Source: Candidatus Viadribacter manganicus (GTDB lineage Bacteria; Pseudomonadota; Alphaproteobacteria; Caulobacterales; Aquidulcibacteraceae). Taken from it: a stretch of DNA of 64,000 nucleotides. Positions 35,514 to 44,275 of this stretch are shown piece after piece. A program made the position numbers and the translations under genes. Under the pieces are notes generated by a model that was not told the origin of the DNA, did no database searches, and saw only the letters and a list, made by a program, of their open reading frames with translations. The stretch is taken from contig NZ_CP013244.1 in the NCBI RefSeq assembly GCF_001679665.1, forward strand, positions 3,345,001 to 3,409,000, in the 5' to 3' direction. Numbering within the stretch: the stretch's first letter is position 1; each line of letters begins with the position of its first letter.

Positions 35514-37925
35514 ATGGAGCAGGCTCGCCCCGGGGAGCGCATGGTCCGAGAAATCAACATATCGAGCGCCGCGAGTGCGTTGGGCGCGGTGCGGCTCGCG
35601 GTTAATGTGGCGATCTCGTTGGCGGGCCTCGCTTTCGTCTGGCTGTCGATGTTGCTGATCATGCAACCGTGGCCGTGGGTCGTGGGCGGCTTGGTCGCCG
35701 TCCTCGCCGTGTTCGCGTTGGTTGTGTTCGGCCTGCGCAGCATGAACTTGCTGGTGGGGGCGCTGCCACCCTTGGCGATCGTGGCCGCTATCGTCGCGCT
35801 CGTTGTCATCGTCATCAACGAAAAGGATACGCCGCCGCAGGCCGTGGATGCGGCGGCCATACAGCAAGTCGACGCCGTAGGCGGCGCCATGGGGATTGTA
35901 ACCCTCTTCGGCGGCTTGGCTTATTTGGTGATCCCTTTCCTGTGGGCGTATGTGCGATACGCGTCGTTGTCGCCGGCCGGCCGCATGATCGCGAGCCCAA
36001 TGCCGCGCGTACGCACGATCGGGGCGGCGTTCAGCGAAGTGTTCGGGTCGTGGCGCGGTTTTCGCCGGCCGCTGCCGATGCGCGTGGGCTCCAGCACGCT
36101 GCTGACGATCGCGGCGATCCTGCAATCGCTCGGCGCTGCGCTCACGGCGGGGCTGACGCTGACCTTCGTTGGCCAGGTAGCGTTCATGCTCTTTCCAGAT
36201 GCGCGGCCGCAGGGGCCCAATGCGCTGATGGAGATCGTGCTTACTTACGGTGGGACGTTTGGTGTGATCGCGGTGCTTTCGTGGATTCCGCTGCTGCTCG
36301 CGAGCGCGTTTCGCAACGCAGCGCGCGGGCTTGCACGCCAGGGGCTTGCGGCGCGCGTGAAAGCCGACGAACGGCCGCCAACTCTATTCTTGCGCAGCTT
36401 CCAGGATGATCAAGTGGGCCTGCCGCGCACGCACTTGCTCGCGCGCGGCTTCGCCGGCGAGCTGGGCACGCGGCGCATCGATCACATCCTGGTGGAGGAA
36501 TTCAGCCGCTACGCGCCGGTTGTTGCGCTTGGCAAGCCGGGTGAGAAGTCGCTGCCGTTTGGGGCCGCGCGCGTCTATTCGGAGCACGAGAATTGGCAGG
36601 CGACTGTCCACGAGCTCGCGGCGAAATCCAACTACATCGTGCTGATCGCCGATCCCAGCCCGGGTGTGGCCTGGGAAATCGAGAACATGCTGACGGGGCC
36701 GTACCGCGACAAGGTGCTGCTCATCTGCGCGCCGCGCCATGGCGATCTCCGCGAGGTTGAGGCTTTGCGCAATTGGCCGCCCATCGCGTCCGCCGCCAGT
36801 TCCAAAGGACGCATCATCGCCGCCTACACCGCGCGCGATGGCTCGCCTGTGCTGTTGAGCACACGCGGCAAGCCCAGCGCGCAGACTTATCAAGTGGCGT
36901 TGCAGGCGTTCTTCCGCGAGCGCGCGGCGGTGCTTGGCGATGCGAAGGAAGCGGTGCGCGCGCCGACGGAATTGAAGGATCGCGGCTCGCCGCTCGGCTT
37001 TGCGCTCGGTGGGGCGCTGACGGCGTGCTTCGCGCTCGGCCTGCTGGGCCTCGGCGCTCTTTCAGTTAGAGACATCCTTGCGCCCAATCTCGATCCCGGT
37101 CGGGATGAGCGTTCGGTCAGCGCCGCGGTCGGCGCGCCGCTGGCCGAAGGAGAGTTCGACGATTGCGAAGGCGCCGATTGGTGCCCACGCATGGTCGTCA
37201 TCCAGGGCGGGAGCTTCGTGATGGGCTCGCCGTCCGAAGAGGCTCCGCGATGGGACGACGAATATCCTCAGCATCTGGTGACCGTGCCTGGATTCGCGGT
37301 TGGAAAGTTCGAGGTGACCTTCAACCAATGGGAAGCCTGCGTGCGCGCGGGCGGTTGCACGTCCAACCCTCAGCCGTCTGACGAGGGATGGGGACGCGGC
37401 GATCTTCCCGTCATCAACGTGTCGTGGAGCGATGCGCAGGAATACGTTCGCTGGCTTAGCCAAGCGACGGGCGAGAACTACAGGCTCTTGAGCGAAGCCG
37501 AGTGGGAATACGTGGCGCTCGCCGGCGCCGAGCTACCCGCCTTGGGGGAGGCCGCGCGCGACAGCGCGAACCTCGGAAAAGAGAGCTATGGCGGCTTCGG
37601 GGGTGATGCGCAGGGCGCGGACCGCTGGCTCGTCAGCGCGCCGGTTGGATCGTTCGCGCCCAACGCATTTGGCGTGCACGATACGATGGGCAACGTCCAA
37701 GAATGGGTCGAGGATTGCTACAATGGGACCTATGACGGCGCGCCAACCGACGGCGCGGCGTGGACGAGCGGCGATTGCTCACTCAGAGTGATGCGCGGCG
37801 GCGCCTGGAGCAGCGTGCACAACGAAGTCCGCGCGTCCTCACGGACAAGCTATTCGGCTGGCAGCGGCGACACCGGCTTTCGCGTGGCGCGATCCATGCC
37901 ACAGCCGGAGGCTCCAATCGATTGA
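35514..37925 (+). CDS. Membrane protein with TIR-like domain and C-terminal FGE-sulfatase (C-type-lectin-like) domain
   Basis: An 803-aa modular protein. Residues 1-280 hold about six TM segments. Residues about 285-415 form an alpha/beta domain with 'PPTLFLRSFQDDQ', 'RYAPVVALGKPGEK', 'NYIVLIADPSPGVAWEIENM' and 'KVLLICAPR', the layout of TIR-like domains, with Glu in 'AWEIE' where TIR NADases have their catalytic Glu. One TM follows near 500-525, then an FGE-sulfatase fold (about 555-795: 'MVVIQGGSFVMGSPSEEAPR', 'VGKFEVTFNQWEACV', 'YRLLSEAEWEYVA', 'MGNVQEWVEDC', 'MRGGAWSSVHNEVRAS', 'DTGFRVAR'). The two cysteines that catalyse formylglycine formation are replaced in 'RGGAWSSVHNEV', so this is probably a binding or sensing module. 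ATG 35541 is an alternative start. The TIR assignment is inference; the FGE fold is secure. Confidence 0.8.
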   Translation: MEQARPGERMVREINISSAASALGAVRLAVNVAISLAGLAFVWLSMLLIMQPWPWVVGGLVAVLAVFALVVFGLRSMNLLVGALPPLAIVAAIVALVVIVINEKDTPPQAVDAAAIQQVDAVGGAMGIVTLFGGLAYLVIPFLWAYVRYASLSPAGRMIASPMPRVRTIGAAFSEVFGSWRGFRRPLPMRVGSSTLLTIAAILQSLGAALTAGLTLTFVGQVAFMLFPDARPQGPNALMEIVLTYGGTFGVIAVLSWIPLLLASAFRNAARGLARQGLAARVKADERPPTLFLRSFQDDQVGLPRTHLLARGFAGELGTRRIDHILVEEFSRYAPVVALGKPGEKSLPFGAARVYSEHENWQATVHELAAKSNYIVLIADPSPGVAWEIENMLTGPYRDKVLLICAPRHGDLREVEALRNWPPIASAASSKGRIIAAYTARDGSPVLLSTRGKPSAQTYQVALQAFFRERAAVLGDAKEAVRAPTELKDRGSPLGFALGGALTACFALGLLGLGALSVRDILAPNLDPGRDERSVSAAVGAPLAEGEFDDCEGADWCPRMVVIQGGSFVMGSPSEEAPRWDDEYPQHLVTVPGFAVGKFEVTFNQWEACVRAGGCTSNPQPSDEGWGRGDLPVINVSWSDAQEYVRWLSQATGENYRLLSEAEWEYVALAGAELPALGEAARDSANLGKESYGGFGGDAQGADRWLVSAPVGSFAPNAFGVHDTMGNVQEWVEDCYNGTYDGAPTDGAAWTSGDCSLRVMRGGAWSSVHNEVRASSRTSYSAGSGDTGFRVARSMPQPEAPID

Positions 37926-38405
37926 ACCGGAAGATGACAACCAGGGGCCAGCGTCGGTCGTCCGATCGGAAGCGGCGCATCCAGGGGCGCGCCGTGCATC
38001 GCGCCGCATCAGAAATTCGAGCGCGATCACTCCATTCAACCTGTTCGTTTCCGTCGACTTCGCATGATGCCAGACGCTTTTGGCTTCTACCAAAGCGTAA
38101 GTTCAAATCAGAGAGCAAGCCGCATCGTGCCCCCACGCCGAAAGCGAAAGAGACGGTGCGCTGAATGGCTCGTTGCGACGCCAGGATCTGCTTTGCGGTG
38201 CACTCAAGTCAGAGCCTACTTCTGGGAGGTTTGAGAGATCGCGACGCGCTCCGGTCGCGGGCTGCTGACGCCAGCGTCACGTTTTGAGCGACCAAGCCAT
38301 TCGAGATTTTGTACCGGACGGCCTAGGTTGGCCCAAAGCGGACCTAAGCGAAGTGAGCCCCGAAGCGTGGCGAACGTCTGTTTCCGCCCGCACTCAGAAA
38401 CTCTG
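37926..38405. other. Intergenic region between convergent genes
   Basis: About 480 bp without a credible gene. The right part carries intergenic repeat copy B (38235-38345). ORFs on either strand are short and lack a ribosome binding site or domain. Confidence 0.5.
38235..38345 (+). repeat. Intergenic repeat family, copy B
   Basis: It ends ggcctaggttggcccaaag-cggacc. Its middle (ctgctgacgccagcgtca, gaccaagccattcg, ttttgtac) is almost the same as copy G at 44434, so these two form a subgroup. Confidence 0.75.
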
Positions 38406-38765
38406 TTACCTAAACCATTCCGGGCAAAGATAACGCGCCATTGGATCATCATTATAGAGTTCGTCGTCTACGGTCCAACCGCCGCCAAAGGCGGGGGTCT
38501 CAATTGCTCCGGTCGCGCAATTGACGCGATCCGGTGGTGGCGCAGCGCCTGACAAAGCGCCCGACGCGCGGGGATCACGATTTTGTTCGGCGCTGTGGAG
38601 CATGACAAAATAAGTGTATCCGTCCCCGTCGCGACGGATGGAATCCAAATCTAAATAGAACCACGGATCCACCTGAAGCCATCGTTCGGCGGCTGCAACT
38701 CCCACAACGGACAACGAAGACATCACAACAGCTGCCGCGAAGAGCGCAAACCTTGTGCATTTCAT
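38406..38765 (-). CDS. Small exported protein (surface-adhesin-E-like)
   Basis: A 119-aa protein with a signal peptide ('MKCTRFALFAAAVVMSSLSV...VAAA'). The mature part starts 'ERWLQVDPWFYLDLDSIRRD' and continues 'GYTYFVMLHSAEQNRDP', which resembles the short beta-barrel exported proteins in which a Trp start is followed by an 'yyiD..Sirr.g' segment (adhesin E type). Two cysteines in the C-terminal half may pair. Family assignment is tentative. Confidence 0.65.
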   Translation of the reverse strand: MKCTRFALFAAAVVMSSLSVVGVAAAERWLQVDPWFYLDLDSIRRDGDGYTYFVMLHSAEQNRDPRASGALSGAAPPPDRVNCATGAIETPAFGGGWTVDDELYNDDPMARYLCPEWFR

Positions 38766-38904
38766 CGGAAAATCTCGTGTTGGTTGGGTAGGAGTCTCTA
38801 CCTGCCTTAGCCTTGGCCTTCAATCGGGAGAAGCGTACTCGGCCAAAGGGATAACGTCCGTTATCGGCGGCAGTGTGCCGTTCCCCGTGTGCAAATGCGA
38901 ACGA

Positions 38905-38955
38905 CTGAACTGGAACGACTAAGCCGGTCGCGGAACTTGGCTCGTCGCAAGAGCG
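38905..38955 (+). repeat. Intergenic repeat family, partial copy (core)
   Basis: It contains gactaagccggtcgcggaac, matching the core of copy E (gactaggtcagtcgcggaat) and copy C. Only the central part is recognisable. Confidence 0.55.
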
Positions 38956-38961
38956 ACAGCG

Positions 38962-39384
38962 CTATTCCGGTACCTGCTCGTCTGACCCGCCGAACGCGCC
39001 CGGAAAGTCTTTGAACTTCGGCAGACCGTCCTTCATCGGCAGAACAGTTTCGGCGTAGTTGATGTGCAGGCCGGGCGTGAATGCGAGCGTCGGCAGCGTT
39101 GCCGAGAAGACATCGACCACACCGAGGCCCGGATGATTGGTCATGAGGTGGCCCCCGCACTTTAAGCAATACTTGCGATCGCTAACGGGGGTCTTGTTGT
39201 AGGTCGCCACGTGCTCGTTGCCGGCGGTGACCCGCACGCTCTCTGGCTTCCATAATGTGAAGGCATTTACCGGTCCGCCCGACCAGGAGCGGCATGAGCG
39301 ACAATGGCAATAGCCCATGCCTTCGGGCTCACCGGTGGCTTCAATCTTTACCGCGCCGCAGAAACATTCGCCTTGGTATGCCAT
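38962..39384 (-). CDS. GFA-family (CENP-V/Mss4-like) zinc enzyme
   Basis: A 140-aa protein with the GFA zinc ligands: 'CFCGAV' (7-12), 'GYCHCRSCRSWSGGPVNAF' and 'KYCLKCGGHL'. The family was named for glutathione-dependent formaldehyde-activating enzyme, but most members have unknown substrates. Length is typical. It is divergent from the HTH gene at 39632, with repeat copy C in the gap. Confidence 0.88.
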   Translation of the reverse strand: MAYQGECFCGAVKIEATGEPEGMGYCHCRSCRSWSGGPVNAFTLWKPESVRVTAGNEHVATYNKTPVSDRKYCLKCGGHLMTNHPGLGVVDVFSATLPTLAFTPGLHINYAETVLPMKDGLPKFKDFPGAFGGSDEQVPE

Positions 39385-39444
39385 CGCCCGGGTCTCCTCA
39401 GGAGAGGAACGCTAGTTCGAGATGAGGATCGAGTCACGAGCGGC

Positions 39445-39550
39445 AGAGTTCGGCGAACTTGAGCCGCCTAGGTGGGTAGGGCGCAAGCGGCAGCAAGCGA
39501 GAGAGTAGGCCGGTCGCAGAATTACTCTCTACGGCCTACGTTGGCGCATT
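39445..39550 (+). repeat. Intergenic repeat family, copy C
   Basis: It begins agttcggcgaacttgagccg, has core gtaggccggtcgcagaatt and ends ctacggcctacgttggcgca. TAGGCC and GGCCTA form inverted arms with about 21 nt between them. It is one of the best preserved copies. Confidence 0.8.
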
Positions 39551-39631
39551 CTGTCCGATCGCCTCTCTGGCGCATTCCTGGCGGCAACCGGCTTGCGTCG
39601 CCGAAAGCATTCGCAAGAATGTCGAATCGCA

Positions 39632-40111
39632 ATGTCCGACGCCGAGCTTCCCCGTCACACGCGTCCGCGTGCCTATGCGGCCAGCGAGCTTTTCTTGGAC
39701 ATGTTGTACGCGGTGCGCTCGCGCGCCGGCGACATGGACTTGGAGACGTTGCTGGTTTTTTTAATCGTCAACGAAGCCAGCATGCGGCCGTTGCTTGTCG
39801 GTCCAGGCGCGAAATTAGAGTTCGTGAACGATCCGGCTCCGCCGCCCGAGGCGCGAGGTGCAATCTCCCGCATTGGGATTGCGGACAAGGCAATGTTGGC
39901 GCGCGAAACAGTACGCCGAAAAGTCAATCAGCTCATTGAAGCGGGCTTATTCCAAGAGCGCCGTGACGGCGAGGTTCAAGCTGTGCCGAGGTTAGGCGAG
40001 GCTTTGTTCCAGCAGATCGGCGATGAGTGCTATGAAGCAGTGCGTCGCTATCACCTTCGTTTGATTGAGCTTGGTCAAGCTGGTGTGGCGGGCCCAAGCT
40101 GCAAAGATTAG
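39632..40111 (+). CDS. Winged-helix (MarR-like) DNA-binding protein
   Basis: A 159-aa protein. Residues about 25-50 are helical ('SELFLDMLYAVRSRAGDMDL'), then a helix-turn-helix ('DKAMLARETVRRKVNQLIEA') and a wing ('GLFQERRDGEVQAVPRLGEAL'), followed by a C-terminal helix. The order fits a MarR/GntR-like regulator that dimerises through terminal helices. ATG 39632 is preferred over 39593. Target unknown. Confidence 0.72.
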   Translation: MSDAELPRHTRPRAYAASELFLDMLYAVRSRAGDMDLETLLVFLIVNEASMRPLLVGPGAKLEFVNDPAPPPEARGAISRIGIADKAMLARETVRRKVNQLIEAGLFQERRDGEVQAVPRLGEALFQQIGDECYEAVRRYHLRLIELGQAGVAGPSCKD

Positions 40112-40202
40112 TCCGAGCTTTTCTGCAAAGCTCGTCAAAGAAGCGATTTCAAATGTGCGCTTCGGCTACGCAAGCCCCAATTGGCGGTGGCGGTGAGCGA
40201 CC

Positions 40203-40320
40203 GAGTTCGGCGAGAGCACGCCGAATTGACGGGCAGGGCGCGAGCGGCTTGTTTGGAGCGCGTCAGCCGTTCTGAAATATTCGCTGTTGGCGCGGGTCTG
40301 GCCCGGAAACAGGCATTCTG
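40203..40320 (+). repeat. Intergenic repeat family, copy D (degenerate)
   Basis: It has gagttcggcgag at the 5' side, acgggcagggcgcgagcgg in the middle and ggtctggcccggaaacagg at the 3' side, the same order of blocks as copies C and E but with more changes. Confidence 0.6.
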
Positions 40321-40356
40321 AAATTGGGCTATAGTTCTGGACGGTAGGAGGCCTGC

Positions 40357-40995
40357 GTGGCGTTTGAAAGAACATTTCAATCGGCCTTTAGCAACGGAGC
40401 GAGATTCTTCGCGCTGTGGGGCATCGCGTCATTTGCATTCTGGTTTGCGTTGTTAGTGCTCTACGCTTGGGGGCTTGCTGACGTTCTTCGCCACGGGGCA
40501 ATTCACGCAGAAGCAAGACGACTGCAGGACTTCCTTGTTTTGCCGATCGGGATCGGTTCGGCGGTGACCTTCATAGCGTCAGCTTATGAATTTTTGCGCC
40601 GCGTATACCGAGTTCGCAAATTCTTGATCGAGCGCGGCGGCCTCCAATTTGCTAGTTGGCCAGAAACGATGATCGCTTTTGGTTTTCCAATCGCCAACTT
40701 CTTTGTCCCGTGGAATCGACTGGACGTAATCCGCGAGGCGCTACGGTCACATCGCAATACCGGCAAATTCGCACTCGTCTCTGACCCGGAAAAGAAGCTG
40801 CGAACCTTGGGCATCGTTTGGGGCGTAATGTCTCTGGTCACCACCCGCGGCGCCATAATCGAAGACGCGACGTGGATGGCCGTTTCTCTGATGGTGGACG
40901 TGGTGATGGTTTGCCTATCGCTCTGGACTTTCGACATGGCGACGCGGTGGTTGTCGGAGCTACAGACCGACTTTGAGGCGCTCACCACCGTATGA
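40357..40995 (+). CDS. DUF4328-type membrane protein
   Basis: A 212-aa protein with about four TM segments. The middle contains 'FGFPIANFFVPWNRLDVIREA', which corresponds to the conserved 'W..P..n...P.r.m.ei' block of DUF4328 proteins. It begins with GTG at 40357, preceded by TAGGAGG 5-11 nt upstream. Function unknown. It is flanked by repeat copies D and E. Confidence 0.75.
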   Translation: MAFERTFQSAFSNGARFFALWGIASFAFWFALLVLYAWGLADVLRHGAIHAEARRLQDFLVLPIGIGSAVTFIASAYEFLRRVYRVRKFLIERGGLQFASWPETMIAFGFPIANFFVPWNRLDVIREALRSHRNTGKFALVSDPEKKLRTLGIVWGVMSLVTTRGAIIEDATWMAVSLMVDVVMVCLSLWTFDMATRWLSELQTDFEALTTV

Positions 40996-41003
40996 TTGCG
41001 TCA

Positions 41004-41117
41004 GCTTCCGGCGAACTTGAGTCGTTCACACGGGCAGGGCGCCGCCGGCAGCTTTGGATCGACTAGGTCAGTCGCGGAATTTCGTACAACGGCCTACGAT
41101 GGCCCAAACCGGACTCT
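41004..41117 (+). repeat. Intergenic repeat family, copy E
   Basis: Blocks in order are ccggcgaacttgagtcg, cgggcagggcgccgccggca, gactaggtcagtcgcggaat, acggcctacgatggcccaaa and ccggactct. It follows the DUF4328 stop codon and ends about 45 bp before the next gene. Confidence 0.8.
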
Positions 41118-41159
41118 GATGGAATTGCCGTTTTGCGTGGCTCGCATTAGCGGTGAAGA

Positions 41160-41897
41160 ATGACGAAGGACGGTCGCCCCTCTCGGATTGCCGATATCCG
41201 CCACTTCTTCGGCGACCTCCACACGTACCTTAAGGGGCATGAGGAGGCCGTGGCGTTCGGAAGGCGCATTGCTTGGTTTCTGAACGGCGAGGGGTTTAGT
41301 CTGGGTGCGTACCCGGCGCTGTATCTCTACTTCACGTCTGCGATTCCGTCTGGGGCCACGCAAGTGACCGACTACGGTGGCGATTGGTGGCAGCGGTACA
41401 CTCATGTGGGAGTTCCGCCGAATTTCCCTGAAGTGCCCGACGCCAACGAAGTGATTGTAAAAGGCACTGTTGAAGCGCTGCTTGCGATAAGGCCCGATCA
41501 ATCTGATTTGATAAAAAAGGCAGAGCAAATAGTTAGAACGAACGGCGCGGAACTGCGCTTTCTGTTGAAGCGTCATGAAACAAAGAAGCGTACGGTCGAG
41601 GTTGCGTTCTCAATCGCCGCTTGGCCGCAACCTTCGCATCTTCATGTGTCGATCACTGACAAGACCATTGGCGCTTACTCCGAGGCGGCTCCGGTTCCGC
41701 TTCGCTTCTATGACGAAGCCTTTGACCTCGCTGGCTCCGTGAAGGTCAGTGACGCCGCAACCACAGTCGAACCCAACGATTCTTTTCGTGCGAAGCTCGC
41801 TTCGGCGGAGCATGGCGGCCCGCTCTCGTTCGAATTGACCGCCTTCACGCCGAGCCCCAGACCCGTAAGCTCAAACGCGGTGAAGCGAAGGGGCTAA
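41160..41897 (+). CDS. Hypothetical protein
   Basis: A 245-aa soluble protein with no domain I recognise. The first 140 residues look alpha/beta ('IRHFFGDLHTYLKGHEEAVA', 'NGEGFSLGAYPALYLYFTSA') and contain a Trp-rich stretch ('DYGGDWWQRYTHVG'). The second half has beta character ('TVEVAFSIAAWPQPSHLHVS'). Codon use looks less GC-biased than in the left region. It is enclosed by intergenic repeats on both sides. Confidence 0.6.
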   Translation: MTKDGRPSRIADIRHFFGDLHTYLKGHEEAVAFGRRIAWFLNGEGFSLGAYPALYLYFTSAIPSGATQVTDYGGDWWQRYTHVGVPPNFPEVPDANEVIVKGTVEALLAIRPDQSDLIKKAEQIVRTNGAELRFLLKRHETKKRTVEVAFSIAAWPQPSHLHVSITDKTIGAYSEAAPVPLRFYDEAFDLAGSVKVSDAATTVEPNDSFRAKLASAEHGGPLSFELTAFTPSPRPVSSNAVKRRG

Positions 41898-41905
41898 TGT
41901 CGCTT

Positions 41906-42017
41906 CTCGGCGAGATCGCGCCTTAGCGGACGCAGCATGACCAACGGCTGGAATCGAGAGAGCAAGCCCGTCGAGAAATATTGCTAGCGGGTAGGCGGTG
42001 GCCCCAAACGGAAGTTA
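41906..42017 (+). repeat. Intergenic repeat family, copy F
   Basis: It shares with copy I (46052) the 5' block gcgccttagcggacgcagca, the central cggctg-n-aat and the 3' block aggcg-tggccc-aaacg. F and I form a second subgroup of the repeat family. Confidence 0.75.
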
Positions 42018-42144
42018 GCGGAATCCCAAGCTCGACGGCTGAAATGAACGCAACAGCACCCAACGCATGGTTTCAGTTCGGGAGACCGCGCAAGCTCAAA
42101 ATTGGGCTTTGCTTCCGCTTTGACCAAAAGGACAGACGACTTGT

Positions 42145-43386
42145 CTAGTCCGACGACCGCCGCGGGACGAACGCTTGCGCGATTTGATCCGTCGCGATCA
42201 CAAGGTCGTCGACGCTCGTCCCGCCCTTGTTCATCATCAGCGATATGACCATCCCGTATTCTGGAAAGACCACGAACACGGAGCTGCTGCCGACCGCAGT
42301 GCCGGCGTGATGGTGAGCGATCGTTGTGAGTTCGCCGTTGTAGAGCGTCCATTCGCCAGTGCGCCACCCAAGCGCATAGTACGCGCCACCGTGCGCATCG
42401 CGCCCGCCTTCGGGCACCGTGACAAGCATCGCCCTTGTTGTCGCGGAGAGAAGCCGATCGTGCAGCATGGCCGCGCCGAAGCGCGCCATATCTGTTGGCG
42501 TTGAGAGCAGCCCGCCGGAAGGCCAGCGGATGCTGTTGTCGACCGTGAACGCGCGCTTGTAGCTCCCATCCTCGACCTCGTAGAACGTTGCGCGATCCGA
42601 TTCAGCGCCTGCGATCGAGTCGAGACCGCTTTGTGTCATGCCGAGAGGCGCGAAAACGGCGCGCTGAAGATAAGCGCCGAAATCTTCACCGCTGGCGTGC
42701 TCTACAGCAGCGCCAGCCAAGTTGTAGCCGAGACTCGTGTAGGCGAAGCTGGTGTCCGGCTGAAACAGCAGCGGCGCGTCGGCGATCAAGTCGATTTCCG
42801 CATCGACGTCGGCGAAGCGGCGTTGGTTCAAGTGCTCCCAAGCCGGGAAGCAGAAGCACATGCCATAATCCCGCAAGCCAGCGCGGTGGCTCATCACTTG
42901 GCGCAATGTTATGGGCCAGCGCTGTTCAGGAAAATGCGGGACATAAGTTTGGATAGGCGCGTCGAGGTTCAGACGTTGCTGATCTACCAATGTACCCACG
43001 GCGACTGCAGTGACGGCCTTTGATGTGCTGCCCAGTCGAAAGCGGGTCGAAAGTTCCGCCGGGCGTAATGCTTCGATATCGGCGTACCCAGCGACAGAGC
43101 GCCAAACGATCTCGCCATTCATTGAGACTGCCGCCGAGAGTGCAGGTGCTTGAAGCTCAGCGCGCGCGGCCTCTAGCGCGGCCTGCGCTGCGCTCGCCTG
43201 TTCGCTGTATCGCGGGTCAACGACTTCCGATTGCACCGGATATGCGCCCACCGGCAACGCCGACCAATTTAGACGATACACGAAAACTGGCTCAAATAGC
43301 TTGTATGCGATCGGTACAGCCACAGTGATCGCGCCCAGAAGAAACACGATCCCCAGCAATCCGCGCTTTGACTTGGTTTTGCTCAT
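42145..43386 (-). CDS. Membrane-anchored serine hydrolase (beta-lactamase/DD-peptidase fold)
   Basis: A 413-aa protein. An N-terminal TM (about 9-30) is followed by a class C beta-lactamase-like domain with SxxK in 'RLGSTSKAVTAV' (Ser120, Lys123), the Tyr motif in 'FAYTSLGYNLAG' and 'HHHAGTAVGSS' near the C terminus in place of KTG. The family includes esterases, D-aminopeptidases and PBP4*-like proteins rather than true beta-lactamases. The start codon overlaps the XRE gene stop (TGATG), so it belongs to a three-gene operon with that regulator. Confidence 0.87.
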   Translation of the reverse strand: MSKTKSKRGLLGIVFLLGAITVAVPIAYKLFEPVFVYRLNWSALPVGAYPVQSEVVDPRYSEQASAAQAALEAARAELQAPALSAAVSMNGEIVWRSVAGYADIEALRPAELSTRFRLGSTSKAVTAVAVGTLVDQQRLNLDAPIQTYVPHFPEQRWPITLRQVMSHRAGLRDYGMCFCFPAWEHLNQRRFADVDAEIDLIADAPLLFQPDTSFAYTSLGYNLAGAAVEHASGEDFGAYLQRAVFAPLGMTQSGLDSIAGAESDRATFYEVEDGSYKRAFTVDNSIRWPSGGLLSTPTDMARFGAAMLHDRLLSATTRAMLVTVPEGGRDAHGGAYYALGWRTGEWTLYNGELTTIAHHHAGTAVGSSSVFVVFPEYGMVISLMMNKGGTSVDDLVIATDQIAQAFVPRRSSD

Positions 43387-43628
43387 TGGTTCTTCCTCGT
43401 TTCGCCGTATGGCGGCGGTCCGTTCCAAAAGAAGAGATCGTCGACGCCGCAGCCGAAGACGGCCGCTAAGCGCATGGCGAGCTCCAGCGATGGCGCGTAG
43501 CGGCCCGTCTCCAGCGCCACGATTGTCTGACGTGTGACACCGACGGCCTGCGCCAATGCTTGCTGCGTCATCTGCCCATGATCAAAACGCCTACGCCGCA
43601 AATGATTGCCGATCGGCGGGGTGGTCAT
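43383..43628 (-). CDS. XRE-family transcriptional regulator (small)
   Basis: An 81-aa protein composed of one Cro/CI-type helix-turn-helix: 'MTQQALAQAVGVTRQTIVALETGRYAPSLELA' split over residues 20-51, then 'FGCGVDDLFFW'. This is the compact YozG-like regulator often paired with small membrane proteins. It overlaps both neighbours by 1-4 bp, so all three are cotranslated. It could bind the GGACAT palindrome ahead of the operon. Confidence 0.88.
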   Translation of the reverse strand: MTTPPIGNHLRRRRFDHGQMTQQALAQAVGVTRQTIVALETGRYAPSLELAMRLAAVFGCGVDDLFFWNGPPPYGETRKNQ

Positions 43629-44254
43629 TGATCCACGCCTGCGGTCGCTTGTGCATCGCGCGCGTATGCGATGAGTTGAGCAAAATATTGCGCCAGCGCC
43701 GAAATCACGATGAGTGCGATGAGCAAATTGGCGATGAAGAAGTGAGAAAACGGCGCGCGCAAATCCGGCGGTGCAAAGCCTAGGAAGAATAGCAGGACGA
43801 GAAGTTGAACGATGAGTGCCGTGTAACTCACGCGTAACCCCGTGGCAGCGAACCCGCGATCGCGTTCATCAGGCTCCTGATCGCCGCCATGAAACACGAA
43901 AGCGCTGACGACGATTGCCGCCAGAATGGTCCAGGAATCTGTCGCCAGCGAATTGCCGCTGCCGACGTGCAGGTCGATCCTTGGATGAGCGAGCGAGGTC
44001 AGCATGTGCCCAGCACCCATCGCTGAGCTCGCGAGCCTGTGCCACACGACGCGTTCGGGACCGCTGGGGTCCGCGCCGTACTCCTTGAGGCGCTCCCAAC
44101 GCAAACGCGCTGCGATCGCCCAGCCCAGCAGGACTGCTGCGCCAACCCAGCCCGTGGAAAAGCTAAAGTTGATCGATGTCCATGCGAGTGCCCAGCCCAA
44201 AGCCAACGCTGTGGCTGAAAATCCGATCACCTTGAGCAACCAAGCCACCTCCAT
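43625..44254 (-). CDS. Small multi-pass membrane protein, first gene of XRE operon
   Basis: A 209-aa protein with four predicted TM segments (about 5-25, 35-50, 108-124 and 148-195 containing two). The loop between the pairs holds 'GHMLTSLAHPRIDLHVG' and 'HGGDQEPDERDRG'. Membrane protein plus YozG-type regulator pairs are common in bacteria, where the membrane protein (DUF2178-like) may act with the regulator. Its stop overlaps the regulator start. Confidence 0.78.
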   Translation of the reverse strand: MEVAWLLKVIGFSATALALGWALAWTSINFSFSTGWVGAAVLLGWAIAARLRWERLKEYGADPSGPERVVWHRLASSAMGAGHMLTSLAHPRIDLHVGSGNSLATDSWTILAAIVVSAFVFHGGDQEPDERDRGFAATGLRVSYTALIVQLLVLLFFLGFAPPDLRAPFSHFFIANLLIALIVISALAQYFAQLIAYARDAQATAGVDQ

Positions 44255-44275
44255 TCAACAAAAGTCCTGTAGAGC

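Noticed and set aside
35514..37925. Formylglycine-generating enzyme serving the sulfatase at 14854
   Set aside because: The catalytic cysteines of FGE are absent and the domain is attached to a membrane TIR-like protein.
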